DNA from: JBBCJM01 sp037190175
Lineage (GTDB): Bacteria; Pseudomonadota; Alphaproteobacteria; Rhodobacterales; Rhodobacteraceae
Assembly (NCBI GenBank): GCA_037190175.1
Contig: JBBCJM010000077.1
Location: 1-14,903, forward strand
DNA: 14,903 nt
Direction: 5' to 3'
Shown here: piece after piece, positions 12,880 to 14,903 of the stretch
Layout: every line of letters begins with the position of its first letter
Position numbering within the stretch: position 1 is the first letter of the stretch
Program-made: the position numbers and the translations under genes
The notes under the pieces: generated by a model
The model's input: the letters and a program-made list of their open reading frames with translations, nothing else
Databases searched by the model: none
Told to the model about the DNA's origin: nothing

Positions 12880-14903
12880 TGCGCTGGCTGGTGCTGTGGC
12901 TGATGCTGGCCGGCGGGGCCTGGGCGCAGACCGCCACGCTGCGCTCGGGCGAGCACGAGGGCTTCTCGCGGCTGGTGGTCTTCCTGCCGCAGGCGCGGGC
13001 GTGGGGGCTGACCCGGACCGCCGACGGCTATGCCTTCGACGCCGGCCCCCTGCGCTATGACCTGAGCCAGGTGTTCCGCATGATCCCGCGCGACCGACTC
13101 TCGGCGATCTGGGCCGAGCCGAGGGGCGGGCGGCTGAACCTGGCGTTGCGCTGCGCCTGCCATGCCGAGGCCTTCGACCTGCGCCCCGGTGTGGTGGTGA
13201 TCGACCTGCGCGACGGGCCGCCGCCGGCGGGCTCGCGCTGGGAGGTCACGGCGGGCGGTGCGCGCGCCGAGCCCCTGCGCGCCGCCACCCCCGCCCCGGC
13301 GATGCGCCCGCGCGCGCGGCCCGCCGGGATGCCGGCCTACGACTGGCGCGAGGCCGCCGCGGCCCGCCCGCCCTCGCTCCTGCTGCTGCCCCTTGCCACA
13401 CCTGCCGCATCGCCGGCCGGGGCGGTCGATCCCTCCTGGAAGGGGCGGATGCTGGAAGAGTTGGCCCGCGCCGCGGCGCGGGGCGACATCGACCTCGGCC
13501 TGCCCGACAAACCCCTGCCGGCCCCGCCCGCGCCGGGGGTGGGCGGTCATTTGCGCATTACCGGCGCCCCGGGGCCGGAGGCGCCGGCGGCGGCCGGGAT
13601 GCCGCTGACCGCCGCGGGCGCCGCCTGCATCCCCGATGCCGAGCTGGCGCTGGGCGACTGGGGCGACCCCCGCCCGGTGGCGCAGGCGCTGGGCCCCCTG
13701 ACCGGGGCGCTGCTGGGCGAGTTCGACCGCCCCGATCCCGCGGCGCTGGACCGCGCGCAACGCTACTACCTGCACCTGGGCTTCGGGGCCGAGGCGCTGG
13801 GGCTGGCCGCCTTGGCCGATCCGCCGCTGCCCGATGCCGCGGTGCGCGACAGCCTGGCCCGGATCCTCGACGGCCTGCCCGACCCCGAAAGCGCCTTTCG
13901 CGGCATGGCGGGCTGCGACACCGCCGCCGCGCTCTGGGGCTTCCTGGCCGAGCCGGGGGCGGTGCCGGCGACCGAGACCGTGCTGCGCGCCTTCTCGGCC
14001 CTGCCTTTGCACCTGCGCCGGCACCTGGCCCCCGACCTGGCCGCGCATTTCCTGGCCCGCGGCGACGGGGCGGCGGCCCAGGCGGTGCGCGGCGCGGTGT
14101 TGCGCGCGGCCGGAGACCCCGGCGATGCGGTGCGGCTGATGGAGCGGCGGATCGACCATCCCGAAGGCCCGCCCGCCGCCGCGCTGGCCGACCTGCGCGC
14201 CGCCCCGGGCGCCACCGGGGTGCAGGCGACCCTCGCCTCGCTGACGGCCGAGACCCGCGCCGGCCGGGCGGCCCCCGGCGATCTGGTGACCGCCGCCGAG
14301 GCGATGCTGCACGAATACCGCGGCACGCCGGAGGAAGCCGCCCTGCGCGCGGCGCTGGCGGGCGCCCATGTGCTGCTGGGCAACCCGGCCCGCGCCTTCG
14401 AGCTCAGCGAGGGGCTGGCCGGGGCCCGCGCCGCGGTCTGGGCGTTGCTGGCCGAACACGGATCGGACGGGGCGCTGATGACCCATGCGCTGGCCGGCAA
14501 CCCGCCGCCCGGCCTGCCCGCCGAGACCGACCGCCGGATCGCCCTGCGGCTGGTGGAGATGGGCTTCGCCGAGGCCGCGCTGCCCTGGGTGGCGCCCGCC
14601 CGCCGGCCCGAGGGTCAGGCCGCGGACCGGCTGATCGAGGCCCGCGCGCTGCTGGCAATGGGCGATGCCCGCGGGGCATTGCGGCTGCTGGCGGGGGAGG
14701 AGGACCCCGGGGCGGCCGAACTGCGCGGGCAGGCCTTGCGCCGGCTGGGCGATCCCGCGGCGCTCGACCTGCTGGCGGAGGCGGAGGCAGCGGGGATGGC
14801 GCGCGAGGCCGGGCTCTGGGACGGGGTGGCGGAGGCCGACGCCGCCCCCTGGGCCGAGGCCGCGGCCCGCCGCACCCCCCTGCCGCCGGCCGGGGAAGGC
14901 CCG
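12879..14903 (+). CDS. Large secreted helical-repeat protein next to motA (partial, right end off window)
   Basis: Open frame of 675 codons with no stop before the window edge. It has a Sec signal peptide (MRWLVLWLMLAGGAWAQ, likely cleaved after AWA) and a compact β-rich-looking N-terminal part (19-120) with SGEHEGFSRLVVFLP, YDLSQVFRMIPRDRL and two near cysteines (92, 94). After a Pro/Ala-rich linker (about 125-230) comes a very long Ala/Leu-rich helical solenoid with TPR-like features, for example ARALLAMGDARGALRLLAGE. Large periplasmic proteins MotC (rhizobia) and MotK (Cereibacter Fla2) work with stators; this is a candidate counterpart, judged from address and architecture only. The start overlaps the motA stop by one base, so expression is coupled. 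I would not assign a gene symbol. The antisense 586-codon frame here is a high-GC shadow. Confidence 0.85.
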   Translation, partial: MRWLVLWLMLAGGAWAQTATLRSGEHEGFSRLVVFLPQARAWGLTRTADGYAFDAGPLRYDLSQVFRMIPRDRLSAIWAEPRGGRLNLALRCACHAEAFDLRPGVVVIDLRDGPPPAGSRWEVTAGGARAEPLRAATPAPAMRPRARPAGMPAYDWREAAAARPPSLLLLPLATPAASPAGAVDPSWKGRMLEELARAAARGDIDLGLPDKPLPAPPAPGVGGHLRITGAPGPEAPAAAGMPLTAAGAACIPDAELALGDWGDPRPVAQALGPLTGALLGEFDRPDPAALDRAQRYYLHLGFGAEALGLAALADPPLPDAAVRDSLARILDGLPDPESAFRGMAGCDTAAALWGFLAEPGAVPATETVLRAFSALPLHLRRHLAPDLAAHFLARGDGAAAQAVRGAVLRAAGDPGDAVRLMERRIDHPEGPPAAALADLRAAPGATGVQATLASLTAETRAGRAAPGDLVTAAEAMLHEYRGTPEEAALRAALAGAHVLLGNPARAFELSEGLAGARAAVWALLAEHGSDGALMTHALAGNPPPGLPAETDRRIALRLVEMGFAEAALPWVAPARRPEGQAADRLIEARALLAMGDARGALRLLAGEEDPGAAELRGQALRRLGDPAALDLLAEAEAAGMAREAGLWDGVAEADAAPWAEAAARRTPLPPAGEGP

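Noticed and set aside
12726..14486. 586-codon - strand frame opposite motA and the secreted protein
   Set aside because: Gly/Arg/Gln-rich shadow. The + strand frame has a signal peptide, stays open to the window edge and overlaps the motA stop in a normal coupled way.

Overview
The window is a flagellar structural and motor locus from a very GC-rich alphaproteobacterium, most likely a member of the Rhodobacterales (Rhodobacter/Paracoccus/Roseobacter relatives). The evidence is the gene set and order, CtrA-type TTAA-N7-TTAA promoter sites, a MotE-family protein, and a MotB with the HHGGAWKVAYADFVTAMMAF start typical of alphaproteobacteria. The exact genus cannot be named from the sequence alone.

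Layout. (1) 1-914: the C-terminal part of a large serine recombinase. It is open at the left edge and broken by a frameshift near 711-728, so probably a decayed mobile-element gene. (2) 915-1468: a non-coding stretch with two 36-bp direct repeats that fold as hairpins, a third related hairpin, a G/C-tract hairpin and the motB promoter. (3) 1469-7236, + strand: motB, flgE, flgK, flgL, flgI (stator B subunit, hook, two hook-filament junction proteins, P-ring). (4) 7322-10431, - strand: a tightly overlapping operon read fliF, fliH-like, fliN, fliP (MS-ring, export regulator, C-ring, export gate). (5) 10544-14903, + strand: fliL, an uncharacterised 122-aa membrane protein, motE-like, motA, and the first 675 codons of a large secreted helical-repeat protein that runs off the right edge.

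How it works together. Blocks 3 and 4 build the rod-hook-filament junction, P-ring, MS-ring and export gate. Block 5 is a torque block: MotA (with MotB from block 3) forms the stator, FliL associates with stators, and MotE and the large periplasmic protein look like stator accessory factors of the kind known from alphaproteobacteria. Two promoters, flgE and the divergent fliF/fliL region, carry nearly the same 20-bp CtrA-like element. The motB and flgE promoters share a second 23-bp element. Together these suggest coordinated transcription.

Most biologically open: the 122-aa protein, the large secreted protein next to motA, the promoter elements, and the hairpin repeats behind the recombinase. 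No complete novel system (defence, CRISPR, biosynthetic) is visible.
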